A DNA stretch of 64,000 nucleotides, from the NCBI RefSeq assembly GCF_019969845.1, contig NZ_JAHXYR010000007.1:62001-126000 (forward strand), given 5' to 3'. The notes beneath the pieces were generated by a model, which made no database searches, was not told where the DNA came from, and saw only the letters and a list, made by a program, of their open reading frames with translations. The DNA is from Sphingobacterium sp. GVS05A (GTDB lineage: Bacteria; Bacteroidota; Bacteroidia; Sphingobacteriales; Sphingobacteriaceae). Position numbers and translations under genes: made by a program. This document shows, piece after piece, positions 9,544 to 18,590 of this stretch (the stretch's first letter is position 1; every line of letters begins with the position of its first letter).

Positions 9544-9583
9544 GAAGTGCAGTATATTTGTGAATATACTGCACTTCTTTTTT
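9544..9583 (+). terminator. Rho-independent terminator of the his operon
   Basis: A perfect 15-bp stem (GAAGTGCAGTATATT at 9544-9558 with its complement at 9563-9577), a 4-nt TGTG loop and a run of six T at 9578-9583. The remainder of the 423-bp gap to the WD40 gene holds no ORF that I can support. Confidence 0.93.
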
Positions 9584-9817
9584 CTGAAGGTGTCTGTTTT
9601 TTATTGATTCTTATATTTCTACTAAGCATCAATGACTTCGTTATGGGTTTGTTGGCCAGAAGGAACTTTCTGGTTGTTTTCATAGCTGTTGGTGCTTGTG
9701 TGAAAACATAAAGGTTTTATTGTTTTCTGCGCTTTTATTGTAAGTCAGTGAAATGAAGCAAAGAACAGTTTAATGATAAGTGGACGGTAAATTAGAAAAA
9801 GATTGATCAAGAATAGC

Positions 9818-9840
9818 CTCTCCGAATGTCATCTGGAGAG
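9818..9840 (+). promoter_or_regulatory. Hairpin that could sequester the WD40 gene's ribosome-binding region
   Basis: CTCTCC (9818-9823) pairs with GGAGAG (9835-9840) across an 11-nt loop; flanking AG and CT can extend it past one bulged C. GGAGAG is the only SD-like sequence upstream of the ATG at 9856, and an alternative ATG at 9826 lies in the loop. The regulatory role is inferred. Confidence 0.4.
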
Positions 9841-9855
9841 CTTGAAGATATAACT

Positions 9856-10758
9856 ATGGATATTAAATTAAGAGCGACATTACCCGGACATCAAAATCCT
9901 ATTTTTTGCGTAGAAAAAGGATATGATCCGAATACATTCTTTACAGGTGGTAATGACAAGGGGGTGGTTGAATGGGATATCGAAAAAAATAGCTTTAAAC
10001 GTATCCTCTGTGCTGTGACCTCCTCTGTATATGCTTTAAAACTGATCCCTGGAACAGCGATCTTAGCGATTGCACTACGTGAGGGAAAATTATTTTTTGT
10101 AGATGTGCAAGAACAAAAACTTGTTGCAAGTTTACAATTGGGCAAAAAAGCCATCTTTGCTCTTGCGTTTGTCAAACAAAAAAATGAGCTTCTGGCTGTA
10201 GGGGAGGAAGGACGACTCTATGTGATCGACCTCGCAACATATAAAGGTATTTATGAACTACAGCTATCCCAAACGACAGTTCGGACTATTGCTGTTGATG
10301 AAGACTCAAACAGAATTGCATTGGGCGATAAAGATGGTTGGGTATATTTGTTGGATAGCGAAGACTTTCATGTCATTGAGCGTATGCAGCTCCATAGCAT
10401 GCCCACAACTTCGTTAGCTTTTCTTCAAAATAGACTATTAAGCGGTGGACGTGATGCACAGCTCATTATTTCCGAAGTCAGTCAGTTGAGTAATAACTTT
10501 TCATTTGTCCCACACTTGTTTACTGTATATGGAATCTATCCACATCCAGTTGAACCTTTTTTTGCCACAGTAAGCCGGGATAAGTCAGTGAAGTTTTGGT
10601 CTAACGCGGATTTTGCTTTGTTGAAGAACATGAGTCGTGACAAAATGCAAGATGGCCATCATCTATCTGTCAATGCAGGTGTCTGGTCTGACGATGGTCA
10701 GTATTTCTTTAGCGTTAGTGATGATAAATTAGTCAAGATATGGGAATTTCAACAGTAA
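9856..10758 (+). CDS. WD40 repeat beta-propeller protein
   Basis: 300 aa, with no signal peptide. About seven propeller blades are visible from their strand endings: VVEWDI, LFFVDV, LYVIDL, VYLLDS, LIISEV, VKFWSN and VKIWEF, with HQNPI/HSMPT-like turns between. WD40 proteins of this size usually act as cytoplasmic scaffolds; no catalytic domain is attached, so the partner is unknown. I prefer the ATG at 9856 because it gives MDIKLRATLPGHQNPIF, starting right at the first blade. An ATG at 9826 would add ten residues. It is a single-gene unit converging on the minus-strand msrC gene. Confidence 0.85.
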   Translation: MDIKLRATLPGHQNPIFCVEKGYDPNTFFTGGNDKGVVEWDIEKNSFKRILCAVTSSVYALKLIPGTAILAIALREGKLFFVDVQEQKLVASLQLGKKAIFALAFVKQKNELLAVGEEGRLYVIDLATYKGIYELQLSQTTVRTIAVDEDSNRIALGDKDGWVYLLDSEDFHVIERMQLHSMPTTSLAFLQNRLLSGGRDAQLIISEVSQLSNNFSFVPHLFTVYGIYPHPVEPFFATVSRDKSVKFWSNADFALLKNMSRDKMQDGHHLSVNAGVWSDDGQYFFSVSDDKLVKIWEFQQ

Positions 10759-10870
10759 GATCTTCGAAGAGTAATCTGCTGAAGCTCCCATAGAAGAAGA
10801 GGGTTTAGGGGCCAACAAGCACTAATTAGTTTGTATGGACGATAGACATATTTCTATTGATAGCTAGACA

Positions 10871-11347
10871 CTAATTGTCCAATAACTGTAAGATCTGCGT
10901 CAGGTATTTTTCGTCAATTTCATCAAAGCTGTCCAGTTCACTGCTGTCCACATCGAGAACACCTATAATTTCCCCCTGACTATATACAGGCAGTACAATT
11001 TCAGAGCGTGAAAGAGAGCTACAGGCAATATGTCCAGGAAACAGCTCCACGTCGGGTACGATCAGTGTTTTCTCCTGTGCCCAGGCTCCACCGCATACAC
11101 CACGCCCTTTTTTTATACGCGTACAGGCGACAGGACCTTGGAAGGGACCAAGCACAAGCTCTTCAGCATTGTCTACAAGATAAAAACCCACCCAAAAGAA
11201 ATTAAACTGCTCCTTTAACGCTGCCGCGATATTGGCAAGATTTGCAACCTGATTATTTTCTCCCTGTAACAATCCACCTATCTGCGGAAGTAAATTCTGA
11301 TATTGTTCCTCTTTGCTACCCTTAGCAATTAGTAGATCCTCAGCCAT
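10871..11347 (-). CDS. msrC: Free methionine-(R)-sulfoxide reductase (GAF domain)
   Basis: 158 aa GAF-domain enzyme that reduces free Met-R-sulfoxide in the cytoplasm. The sequence shows WVGFYL, LVLGPFQGPVACTRI..GRGVCG.A and VPDVELFPGHIACSS.SRSEIVLP. The three conserved cysteines are at C75, C85 and C109; the spacing (10 and 24) equals that of C84/C94/C118 in the E. coli enzyme. Full length, monocistronic, on the minus strand. Confidence 0.93.
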   Translation of the reverse strand: MAEDLLIAKGSKEEQYQNLLPQIGGLLQGENNQVANLANIAAALKEQFNFFWVGFYLVDNAEELVLGPFQGPVACTRIKKGRGVCGGAWAQEKTLIVPDVELFPGHIACSSLSRSEIVLPVYSQGEIIGVLDVDSSELDSFDEIDEKYLTQILQLLDN

Positions 11348-11475
11348 AAAAATTCTTTTCTAAATTTTTGTAGAAATACACACTTTCAATAAAAACTTCA
11401 CGCTTTCACAAGGACCAACAGCAAAGAAAATCGACTGAAGGTTATTTCTGGCCCCCGAAAGAACAGGCGGTTCAG

Positions 11476-11524
11476 AAAAAAAGCGCTAATACCTGCTCAA
11501 AGTTAACAGAATATTAGCGCTTTC
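11476..11524 (-). terminator. Terminator downstream of the hexosaminidase gene
   Basis: On the minus strand the 12-bp stem AAAGCGCTAATA / TATTAGCGCTTT (11513-11524 with 11481-11492) has a 20-nt loop and is followed by a T run (the A tract at 11477-11483 on +). It lies 18 bp after the stop of the GH20 gene. Confidence 0.8.
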
Positions 11525-11541
11525 GCATGGGGTATATTATT

Positions 11542-13398
11542 TTATTTCTTTGTATTGATAATGTTTACCCGGATGTAATTGCTTCTTTTTCCAGAAGGGG
11601 TAATAACGACCGCTTTGAATACACGTTCTTTACTATTTGGAACAGTCACTTTAACCGGACCTGTATACGCTAGATCTAATTCCGAAGGATCGTAGTTATC
11701 TAGGGTATAATAGATTTTGGCACCTTCCACAGATGGTTTCAAACCACCGATGGTATATTCTGAAGCGTATACCGTTGTATCGGAGATACCATAAGCCTCA
11801 GGTACGCGGTAGAATGTATTTGTCTGATCGAGTTTTGCCAGTTGACGTGCCGCACGTTGCTCGGAGAAATTCTTCCAATTTTTCTTTTCCGGCTGCGTCC
11901 AGGCAATTTCAGCTAGCGCCAATACCCGCGGTAATACTGTAAACTCGACTTTATTGGAAGAACCGATATATTCTGTCCAGATATTTGCTTGAACACCCAA
12001 GACATGTTTCTTGTTATTTTCAGAGATTTTGCTCGGCATAGGATCAGAGGAATATACCTTAGCCAATGTCGAAAGACCTCCAATGCTCAAGGGCTCTCTA
12101 TTTTGATCAGCTCCTTGTTTGTGATCAAAGTAAAGACCATAGCTATTTGCCGTGATGATGACGTCGTGGCCTTGGTTTGCAGCATCGATAGCTCCTTGGT
12201 CACCTCTCCAGCTCATAACAGTCGCATTTGGTGCTAAACCGCCCTCTAAGATCTCATCCCAACCAATGATACGTTTACCTTTGCTATTAATGTATTTTTC
12301 CATACGTTGAATAAAATAGCTCTGTAATTCATGCTCATCTTTGAGATTGTTATCCTTGATTCTTTTTTGACAATGCGGACATGTCTTCCATCTTGTTTTA
12401 GGACATTCATCACCACCAATATGAATATATTCGCTAGGGAACAATGGAATTACTTCGTCGATGACATCTTGCAATAGCTTAAATGTTTCTTCTTTTCCGG
12501 CACAGAATACATCATCAAATACTCCCCAGGTCTGTGCAGCAGTATATGGCCCTGGTTTATCACCACAACCGAGCTCTGGGTAAGCTGAAAGAGCTGCCAA
12601 AGCATGACCCGGCATCTCAATCTCAGGGATGACTGTAACATACTTAGATTTGGCGTAAGCCACGACTTCTTTGATCTGGTCCTGGGTGTAGAAACCGCCA
12701 TAAGGCGTGTTATCATAGTCACCATCGGTTTTATAGTTACCTAAAAGCGTTTGATTGCGATAGCCACCGATCTGTGTTAGCTTAGGGTGTGATTTAATTT
12801 CAATACGCCATCCTTGATCATCCGTCAGGTGCCAGTGAAAAGTATTCAATTTGTAAGAAGCCAGAATGTCAATGTACTTCTTAACAAATTCAACAGGAAA
12901 AAAGTGACGGGAAACATCTAAATGCAGTCCACGGTAAGCAAAACGAGGCTCATCCTGAATTGATGCCTGTGGAATTTCGATATCTGCTTTTTTATCGACA
13001 GGTAGTAACTGGATCAGCGATTGCATGCCATAAAACAGACCTGATGCTTTTCCACTGACCGTAATTTGATCCGAGGCGATGTTAAGTTCGTATGCTTCCG
13101 TATTTGCGGATCTTGCATTTTTGGACGAAAAATAGATGCTATTCTTAGCCGGCGACTTAACTAAAGATAGATTGAGCTTGTAGTTACTTTTTAGAAAATC
13201 CTGGAATAAAGTGGCAACTTTTTTATCCTCATCGCTGTCAAATGCAATTTTAGTGTTTGCGTTGACTTTAAATGACCCATTTTTGATCTGAACATGTTGC
13301 GGTAGAGGCACAATGTTCAACGTGATGTCTTTCTTTTCTTGCGCAAATACTGCTGCTCCTAAACTTAAAGCGAGCGCAAGTGAAAATAGTTTTTTCAT
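11542..13398 (-). CDS. Beta-N-acetylhexosaminidase (GH20), secreted
   Basis: 618 aa with a signal peptide (MKKLFSLALALSLGAAVFAQ). An N-terminal GH20b domain covers about residues 25-150, followed by the GH20 TIM barrel: FRGLHLDVSRHFFPV-like start, WHLTDDQGWRIEI, and the catalytic Asp-Glu pair D330-E331 in IHIGGDECPK. A C-terminal domain resembling the chitobiase/hexosaminidase C-terminal region begins near residue 540 (YTLDNYDPS). It removes terminal GlcNAc/GalNAc from glycans or chitooligosaccharides in the periplasm or at the surface. The long upstream gap carries a LacI-type palindrome. Confidence 0.94.
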   Translation of the reverse strand: MKKLFSLALALSLGAAVFAQEKKDITLNIVPLPQHVQIKNGSFKVNANTKIAFDSDEDKKVATLFQDFLKSNYKLNLSLVKSPAKNSIYFSSKNARSANTEAYELNIASDQITVSGKASGLFYGMQSLIQLLPVDKKADIEIPQASIQDEPRFAYRGLHLDVSRHFFPVEFVKKYIDILASYKLNTFHWHLTDDQGWRIEIKSHPKLTQIGGYRNQTLLGNYKTDGDYDNTPYGGFYTQDQIKEVVAYAKSKYVTVIPEIEMPGHALAALSAYPELGCGDKPGPYTAAQTWGVFDDVFCAGKEETFKLLQDVIDEVIPLFPSEYIHIGGDECPKTRWKTCPHCQKRIKDNNLKDEHELQSYFIQRMEKYINSKGKRIIGWDEILEGGLAPNATVMSWRGDQGAIDAANQGHDVIITANSYGLYFDHKQGADQNREPLSIGGLSTLAKVYSSDPMPSKISENNKKHVLGVQANIWTEYIGSSNKVEFTVLPRVLALAEIAWTQPEKKNWKNFSEQRAARQLAKLDQTNTFYRVPEAYGISDTTVYASEYTIGGLKPSVEGAKIYYTLDNYDPSELDLAYTGPVKVTVPNSKERVFKAVVITPSGKRSNYIRVNIINTKK

Positions 13399-13453
13399 GT
13401 GTGAGATTATAACTGAAATACGAAGTGCTAAAAATAAGGTAATAAATACGTTT

Positions 13454-13492
13454 TAGCAACGCCGGATTGTAACAAATAGGCTGTAGCAACGC
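13454..13492. repeat. Pair of 9-bp direct repeats upstream of the hexosaminidase gene
   Basis: TAGCAACGC at 13454-13462 and again at 13484-13492, start to start 30 bp, i.e. about three helical turns. They sit 56-94 bp upstream of the start codon, where a promoter-proximal activator could bind. This is sequence evidence only. Confidence 0.45.
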
Positions 13493-13551
13493 GGAGGAAG
13501 GTTCTTGTGTGTTTTTGTAACTGGCTGATTATGTGTTTGTTTTTGTTAGAG

Positions 13552-13561
13552 CAAACGTTTG
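13552..13561. promoter_or_regulatory. LacI/PurR-type palindromic operator candidate
   Basis: GCAAACGTTTGTG contains the perfect 10-bp palindrome CAAACGTTTG, whose core matches the AAACGTTT centre of LacI-family operators such as the PurR box. It lies about 155 bp upstream of the GH20 hexosaminidase start. No LacI-family gene is in the window, so the regulator is unknown. Confidence 0.4.
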
Positions 13562-13777
13562 TGTTATTTCTTGAAGATGTACTGTAATTATTAAACTCAT
13601 AACCGTACTTGTAATCCGATAATCTTTATTTCAATTGCTATCATCTCACGGTTCTACATAGATATAAGCAGATCATTTACTTGTAAGGACAAATAAGCTC
13701 ATGTCAAGAAGAGGAAAAGTTTGATTCTTCTTCATATTTTGGGTGCTTTTAACACTGATCTTAGAAGGTAATAAAAC

Positions 13778-13835
13778 GGACTTCATAGGGAGTTTATCCG
13801 AATGAAGTCCGGATAAACACGAATGAAGTCCCTAT
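13778..13835. repeat. Nested inverted/direct repeat element
   Basis: Inner hairpin GTTTATCCG (13792-13800) / CGGATAAAC (13810-13818) with a 9-nt loop AATGAAGTC. Outer arms ATAGGGA (13785-13791) / TCCCTAT (13829-13835), with ten extra bases on the right side. GGACTTCAT (13778-13786) is also complementary to ATGAAGTCC, which occurs twice. No ORF overlaps it. It may be an extended palindromic repeat or the relic of a mobile element. Confidence 0.55.
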
Positions 13836-13931
13836 TAGTTTACTTTCAGTTCGTAAATTGTCACCTAAATGGCGATGGTCTAAAGACAGCATCAAATGCG
13901 GGATTCGAAGCGAAACTGTCACTGAGAAAAC

Positions 13932-13954
13932 AAAAAAAGAAACCCGAAAGTTCC
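13932..13954 (-). terminator. Terminator downstream of maeB-ruvA
   Basis: On the minus strand, GGAACT, a TTCG tetraloop and GGTTTC form a 6-bp stem (with G-U pairs), followed by seven T. It lies about 100 bp beyond the ruvA stop. Confidence 0.65.
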
Positions 13955-14053
13955 TTTTATAGTATGAGCTATATATTTTGTTCTGTGTGTGTCTAGCGAT
14001 GAATCAGATCAACAGAGTGTTCGTCAGAGGATCGCTAAACATGATATCCCATT

Positions 14054-14635
14054 TTATAGCCTCTTTAGTGCTAATTTGATCATATCCTCCACAGAAAGGT
14101 TGCTTTCTGTTTTTAAAATGGTGTTCAATACCTTTTCAGCTGCCACTTTGTTGAAACCTAGCATAACCAGTGCAGACAAAGCTTCGTCTGGTATGGATTG
14201 CGATTGAATTGTTGTCGAGAGCGTTTCCACGCCTTGTTTTTTCAATTTATCCTGAAGTTCTAGGATCAGACGCTGTGCTGTTTTAGGGCCGATTCCTTTA
14301 ATTTTCTGGATTAAAGCAACCTGACCATTGACAATGGCAGACTGTATTTCATCAGGCGTGTTGGAAGAGAGTATCATCCGACCCGTATTGGGACCGATGC
14401 CTGAAACCGAAATCAGATTCTCGAACAGCTTCTTTTCGCCTTCCGTGGCAAAGCCATAAAGTGTATGGGAATCCTCCCTGACTTGCAGCGAAATAAATAA
14501 TTTGCAGTTTTCCTGATCCTTGATTTGGGAAAAGGTATAAAGAGAGATGTGAACATAGTAGCCAATCCCACTCACGTCGATAATAACATGAGTGGGGGCT
14601 TTATATGCTAATTTTCCATTAAAATATTCGTACAT
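14054..14635 (-). CDS. ruvA: Holliday junction branch migration complex subunit RuvA
   Basis: 193 aa, the usual length. It shows the N-terminal OB fold (MYEYFNGKLAYKAPTHVIIDVSGIGYYVHIS), two helix-hairpin-helix motifs (LISVSGIGPNTGRMILSS and IKGIGPKTAQRLILELQDK) and the C-terminal RuvB-binding three-helix domain (ALSALVMLGFNKVAAEKVL). It binds four-way junctions and loads the RuvB motor. It lies 33 bp downstream of maeB on the same strand, a gene pair that recurs in Bacteroidota. Confidence 0.96.
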   Translation of the reverse strand: MYEYFNGKLAYKAPTHVIIDVSGIGYYVHISLYTFSQIKDQENCKLFISLQVREDSHTLYGFATEGEKKLFENLISVSGIGPNTGRMILSSNTPDEIQSAIVNGQVALIQKIKGIGPKTAQRLILELQDKLKKQGVETLSTTIQSQSIPDEALSALVMLGFNKVAAEKVLNTILKTESNLSVEDMIKLALKRL

Positions 14636-14668
14636 AGTAATACGAATATAGGAAGATTTTAAGCGATT

Positions 14669-16951
14669 CTATAAATTTTTAAGATGAGCTTGAACATCAA
14701 CTACGGCAATAGTCACCATGTTGACGATTTCACGTACAGAGCTATCCAATTGTAGTACATGGATCGGTTTGTTCATACCCAAAAGAATTGGCCCTACAGC
14801 TTCCGCTTCACCGACTTCTTGTAATAGTTTATAGGCGATATTACCTGATTCCAGGTTAGGGAAAACAAGCGTATTTGCCGATTGTCCATTTAAACAACTG
14901 AATGGGAAATTGTCAGTCAACATATCGCTATTTAAGGCGAAGTTAGCTTGTAGATCACCATCAGCAATGATGTCAGGATGTTGGTCGTGAATAATCTGCG
15001 CTGCTGCTCTTACTTTGGTCGGTGTTTTTCCTTCACTGGAGCCAAAATTAGAGTAAGACAATAATGCAATGCGCGGTTGGATATTCATGCGTTTAACAGC
15101 TTTGTCCAAAAGCAATGTGATATCAGCCAGCTCTTGTGCAGTAGGATCTTCATTCACGGTCGTATCGCCCATGAAAATAGGTCCTTTTTTGGTTAACATC
15201 ATATACATACCTGCTACACGGCTGCCCGGCTTAGCGCCGATAACGTGCAATGCTGGACGAATGGTATTTGCATAATTTTTGGTCATACCAGAAATCAATG
15301 TATCTGCTTCGCCAAACTCAACCAAAGAAGCACCGAAATAGTTGCGGTCAAACATAAGCTTGCGCGCGTCGTAACGAGAGATCCCTCTACGTTGTCTTTT
15401 GTTATAAAGGTGCTCGATGAATTTTTTTGAACGCTCTGTTTCTCCATCAACCTCAGCAACTGGATCAATAATTTCTACGCCATCTAATTCAAAAGCATAT
15501 TCTTGGATCAGACGTTGGATTTTCTCTTTTTTACCTAAAAGAATTGGAAGTGCAATACCTTCTTCTTTTACGATTTGAGCGGCACGTAATGTTTTGTAAT
15601 TATCTGCTTCAGCAAAGACAACACGTTTAGGATCTCTTTTAGCTGCCATCGTTAAGTTGCGCATGATCGCATCATCTTTACCCAGACGTTTACGTAATGC
15701 ATCGCGGTATTTATCCCAATCGTCGATTGCTGTTTTCGCTACACCAGATTCGATCGCTGCTTTTGCTACAGCCATAGAAACCTCTGTGATCAAACGTGGA
15801 TCGGTAGGTTTAGGAATGATATATTCTTCAGAGAATTTTAAGTTGTTGGTATTGTAAGCTTGATTGACTTCTTCCGGAACTGGTTGTTTCGCTAGATCAG
15901 CAATCGCACGTACTGCCGCAATTTTCATCTCCTCATTAATTGCTGTTGCGCGTACATCCAAAGCGCCACGGAAAATGTAAGGGAAACCCAATACGTTGTT
16001 TACCTGATTTGGATAATCCGAACGGCCAGTACCCATGATAATATCACTACGGGTAGCCATCGCTAAATCGTAAGCAATCTCCGGATTTGGATTGGCCATT
16101 GCCAAAACAATTGGATTAGGAGCCATTGATAACAACATATCTGCTGACATGACATCCGCAGCTGATAACCCGATAAATACATCCGAGTCTTTTACAGCAT
16201 CTGCTAGGGTATGGATATCGCGATCAGTAGCGTATTGTGCTTTCATGCTATCCAGATTTTCTCTATCTGTACGGATGACACCTTTACTGTCTAGCATTAC
16301 AATGTTTTCTTTGCTTGCGCCTACAGAAATATACATTGCTGTACAGGACATCGCAGCAGCACCAGCACCATTAACGACGATTTTTACTTTGGAGATATCT
16401 TTTCCGATAATTTCACAGGCATTGATCAAGGCTGCACCTGAAATGATCGCTGTACCGTGTTGATCATCGTGCATAACGGGAATCGTCATTTCCTCTTTCA
16501 GGCGACGCTCAATTTCAAAACATTCAGGAGCTTTGATATCTTCCAGGTTGATACCTCCGAAAGTTGGCTCCAATGCTTTTACAATTTTAACGAACTCGTC
16601 AACATTTTTGGTGTCCACTTCAATGTCAAATACATCGATGTCAGCAAAAATTTTGAACAATAAACCTTTTCCTTCCATAACAGGTTTACCTGCTTGAGCA
16701 CCGATATCACCTAGGCCCAATACAGCTGTACCGTTACTGATAACAGCAACAAGGTTCCCTTTTGCGGTATATTTATAAGCATCTTCTTTATTCTCGGCAA
16801 TAGCCAAACATGGCTCCGCTACGCCAGGAGAATATGCTAATGATAAGTCTCTTTGCGAATTTGTTGGTTTTGTCGGAACAACAGCTATTTTTCCAGGTCT
16901 ACCCATTGAGTGGTAATTTAACGCTGCCTGTTTACGATTAGTGTTACTCAT
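14669..16951 (-). CDS. maeB: NADP-dependent malic enzyme with C-terminal phosphotransacetylase-like domain
   Basis: 760 aa, the size of the MaeB hybrid type. The malic enzyme part (about residues 1-425) includes RDLSLAYSPGVAEPCLAI, the catalytic AVISNGTAVLGLGDIGAQAGKPVMEGK segment, HDDQHGTAI and the dinucleotide fold KIVVNGAGAAA. From about residue 430 the PTA-like domain runs to the end, including GADTLISGMT-like and FMGDTTVNEDPTAQELADI segments. In MaeB proteins that domain is regulatory (acetyl-CoA sensing) rather than catalytic. It converts malate to pyruvate, CO2 and NADPH, and is probably co-transcribed with ruvA. Confidence 0.95.
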   Translation of the reverse strand: MSNTNRKQAALNYHSMGRPGKIAVVPTKPTNSQRDLSLAYSPGVAEPCLAIAENKEDAYKYTAKGNLVAVISNGTAVLGLGDIGAQAGKPVMEGKGLLFKIFADIDVFDIEVDTKNVDEFVKIVKALEPTFGGINLEDIKAPECFEIERRLKEEMTIPVMHDDQHGTAIISGAALINACEIIGKDISKVKIVVNGAGAAAMSCTAMYISVGASKENIVMLDSKGVIRTDRENLDSMKAQYATDRDIHTLADAVKDSDVFIGLSAADVMSADMLLSMAPNPIVLAMANPNPEIAYDLAMATRSDIIMGTGRSDYPNQVNNVLGFPYIFRGALDVRATAINEEMKIAAVRAIADLAKQPVPEEVNQAYNTNNLKFSEEYIIPKPTDPRLITEVSMAVAKAAIESGVAKTAIDDWDKYRDALRKRLGKDDAIMRNLTMAAKRDPKRVVFAEADNYKTLRAAQIVKEEGIALPILLGKKEKIQRLIQEYAFELDGVEIIDPVAEVDGETERSKKFIEHLYNKRQRRGISRYDARKLMFDRNYFGASLVEFGEADTLISGMTKNYANTIRPALHVIGAKPGSRVAGMYMMLTKKGPIFMGDTTVNEDPTAQELADITLLLDKAVKRMNIQPRIALLSYSNFGSSEGKTPTKVRAAAQIIHDQHPDIIADGDLQANFALNSDMLTDNFPFSCLNGQSANTLVFPNLESGNIAYKLLQEVGEAEAVGPILLGMNKPIHVLQLDSSVREIVNMVTIAVVDVQAHLKNL

Positions 16952-17044
16952 TACGATTTTATTAATTTAAGGCTACAAATCTATCATTCTTTTTGATATT
17001 TGGAAATATTTGCCAATATCTTATTATAAATAGACAATAATATG

Positions 17045-18475
17045 TTATTTTAAAATGTCCAGCAATTTAAACATTTGCTTGCGCATATTGGACCCTGATC
17101 CCGAATAATTATTGACCAATAGCGTATAGGTAAATGATTGTCCATTTTTATTGGTGTGAACACCGGTATACCCCAGTACGCCACCGATTGTTCCGCTTTT
17201 CATCTTCATGTCGTTATAGGTCGGCAGACTTGCGTAGAATACAGGATACCAATTTTGCTTTTGTGCATATTGCATGATTTTGTTCATGGCGAGTGTGGTG
17301 ACCCTATTTTGCGGCGAAAGCCCCGAACCATCCATACTATTGAGTTCACTTGGCTTGATTCCTAATTTGGCGTTCCAATACTTCTGTATGTAATTGGCCC
17401 CATCATCCGTTCCTGTTTTTCCTGCAGTGGTATAGGCGATCGCTTTTAATAGGGCTTCCCCATAGAGGTTGATGCTTTTTTGGTTAAACCAATAGACAAT
17501 TTTATCCATGGTAGGGGACAGGTGCACATCCAGGGTTTGCTTTTGGGATACGTCTATTGAATCCATCTTCGCCCCTGTTGCGGGTGGTTGGATTGCAAGG
17601 ATGCCCTGTTTGTTGAGACCTTCATTCAGCTGAAAAGCCAGATCATATGCAGGGTCGGGGGAAGCGAGCTCGATGGTTTTCTTCAAATCCTGACCATAAG
17701 TACCGCGGACAAATATCTTGGTAGAATAAGGCGCTGCATAGGCATAGACATTGTCCCCGCTGCCTGCTCTGCCTGTTGTGGTTTCGTTGATAATCTGCAG
17801 ATAGGGAGCTTGGACCGTGTAATTGACGATTTCAGCTTTTGCACCAACTTTGGCTGCTGGACTAAAATCAATCCCAAAAGCATTTTCATGCCAGTTGAGT
17901 GATGAAATGCCGGCACCGTAATAATTCCCCATATCTGTCCAGATCCATCCCCCGGGGAGTTGATTGCCATTATAGAGGCGGTCATCGGCAATAACTGCTC
18001 CATTGATACTTCGTATCCCAGCGTTTTGAATAGCTGCGATCCATTTGTTCAACACGATAGCTGCTTTAGTTTCCGGGTAGCGGTCGCTGCCCAAGGTAGG
18101 GTCTCCAGTCCCCGTTACAATGATGTTACCATTCAGGACGCCGGTTTCATCTATGGTACCAGTATAGTATAAGGTTGTTTTAAATTGATAATTCTTGCCC
18201 AGAAAATCCAATGCTGTAGCCGCAGTAATCACTTTCATGGTGGAAGCTGTAGCTAGCCCGATATTTTCATTGGCAGCATAGATAGTCTGTCCTGTCTTTC
18301 CGTCAAATACCGTTAAAGAACTGATACCATTTTTTACGTTTTCCTGATTTTGAAACTGATTGAATGCGTCTTGGATTTTGGCTCGGATATCCTGTGCAAA
18401 TAAAGAACTTGTCATGCCGGTAAGTGCATAGGTCGATAGTGCAATGGAATATAATGCAAATTTTTTCATTAACAT
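17045..18475 (-). CDS. dacB: D-alanyl-D-alanine carboxypeptidase/endopeptidase, PBP4 type (S13)
   Basis: 476 aa periplasmic penicillin-binding protein with a signal peptide ending near SSLFAQ. The three active-site motifs are visible: S78-x-x-K81 in TASTMK, the SIN motif in QKSINLYGEALLKA, and KSGTIGG near the C-terminus; DGSGLSPQN is also conserved in the family. It trims or cleaves peptide side chains of peptidoglycan. The start at 18475 gives MLMKKF; an ATG two codons later (18469, MKKFALYS) is equally possible. It is divergent from the aminopeptidase gene. Confidence 0.93.
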   Translation of the reverse strand: MLMKKFALYSIALSTYALTGMTSSLFAQDIRAKIQDAFNQFQNQENVKNGISSLTVFDGKTGQTIYAANENIGLATASTMKVITAATALDFLGKNYQFKTTLYYTGTIDETGVLNGNIIVTGTGDPTLGSDRYPETKAAIVLNKWIAAIQNAGIRSINGAVIADDRLYNGNQLPGGWIWTDMGNYYGAGISSLNWHENAFGIDFSPAAKVGAKAEIVNYTVQAPYLQIINETTTGRAGSGDNVYAYAAPYSTKIFVRGTYGQDLKKTIELASPDPAYDLAFQLNEGLNKQGILAIQPPATGAKMDSIDVSQKQTLDVHLSPTMDKIVYWFNQKSINLYGEALLKAIAYTTAGKTGTDDGANYIQKYWNAKLGIKPSELNSMDGSGLSPQNRVTTLAMNKIMQYAQKQNWYPVFYASLPTYNDMKMKSGTIGGVLGYTGVHTNKNGQSFTYTLLVNNYSGSGSNMRKQMFKLLDILK

Positions 18476-18590
18476 GTAATTTCGTCGGACCTTATGTTGT
18501 CCGGTTATTTGATATTCTATATTTGGTGCGATGTGCGTATAACTTTAATGCATGCACGTACACTTTGATTCGTTTGTTTTATTTGGCTTA

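Larger units (their letters stand above)
13399..14053. other. 655-bp intergenic region between hexosaminidase and ruvA
   Basis: No ORF is supportable. From low to high coordinates it holds two 9-bp direct repeats (13454-13462 and 13484-13492), a LacI-type palindrome (13552-13561), a nested inverted-repeat element (13778-13835) and the ruvA-side terminator (13932-13954). In some Bacteroidota sprA follows ruvA; nothing resembling it is visible here. Confidence 0.6.

Noticed and set aside
13989-14207. 72-codon + strand ORF near ruvA
   Set aside because: Most of it is antisense to the RuvA C-terminal domain; no family features.
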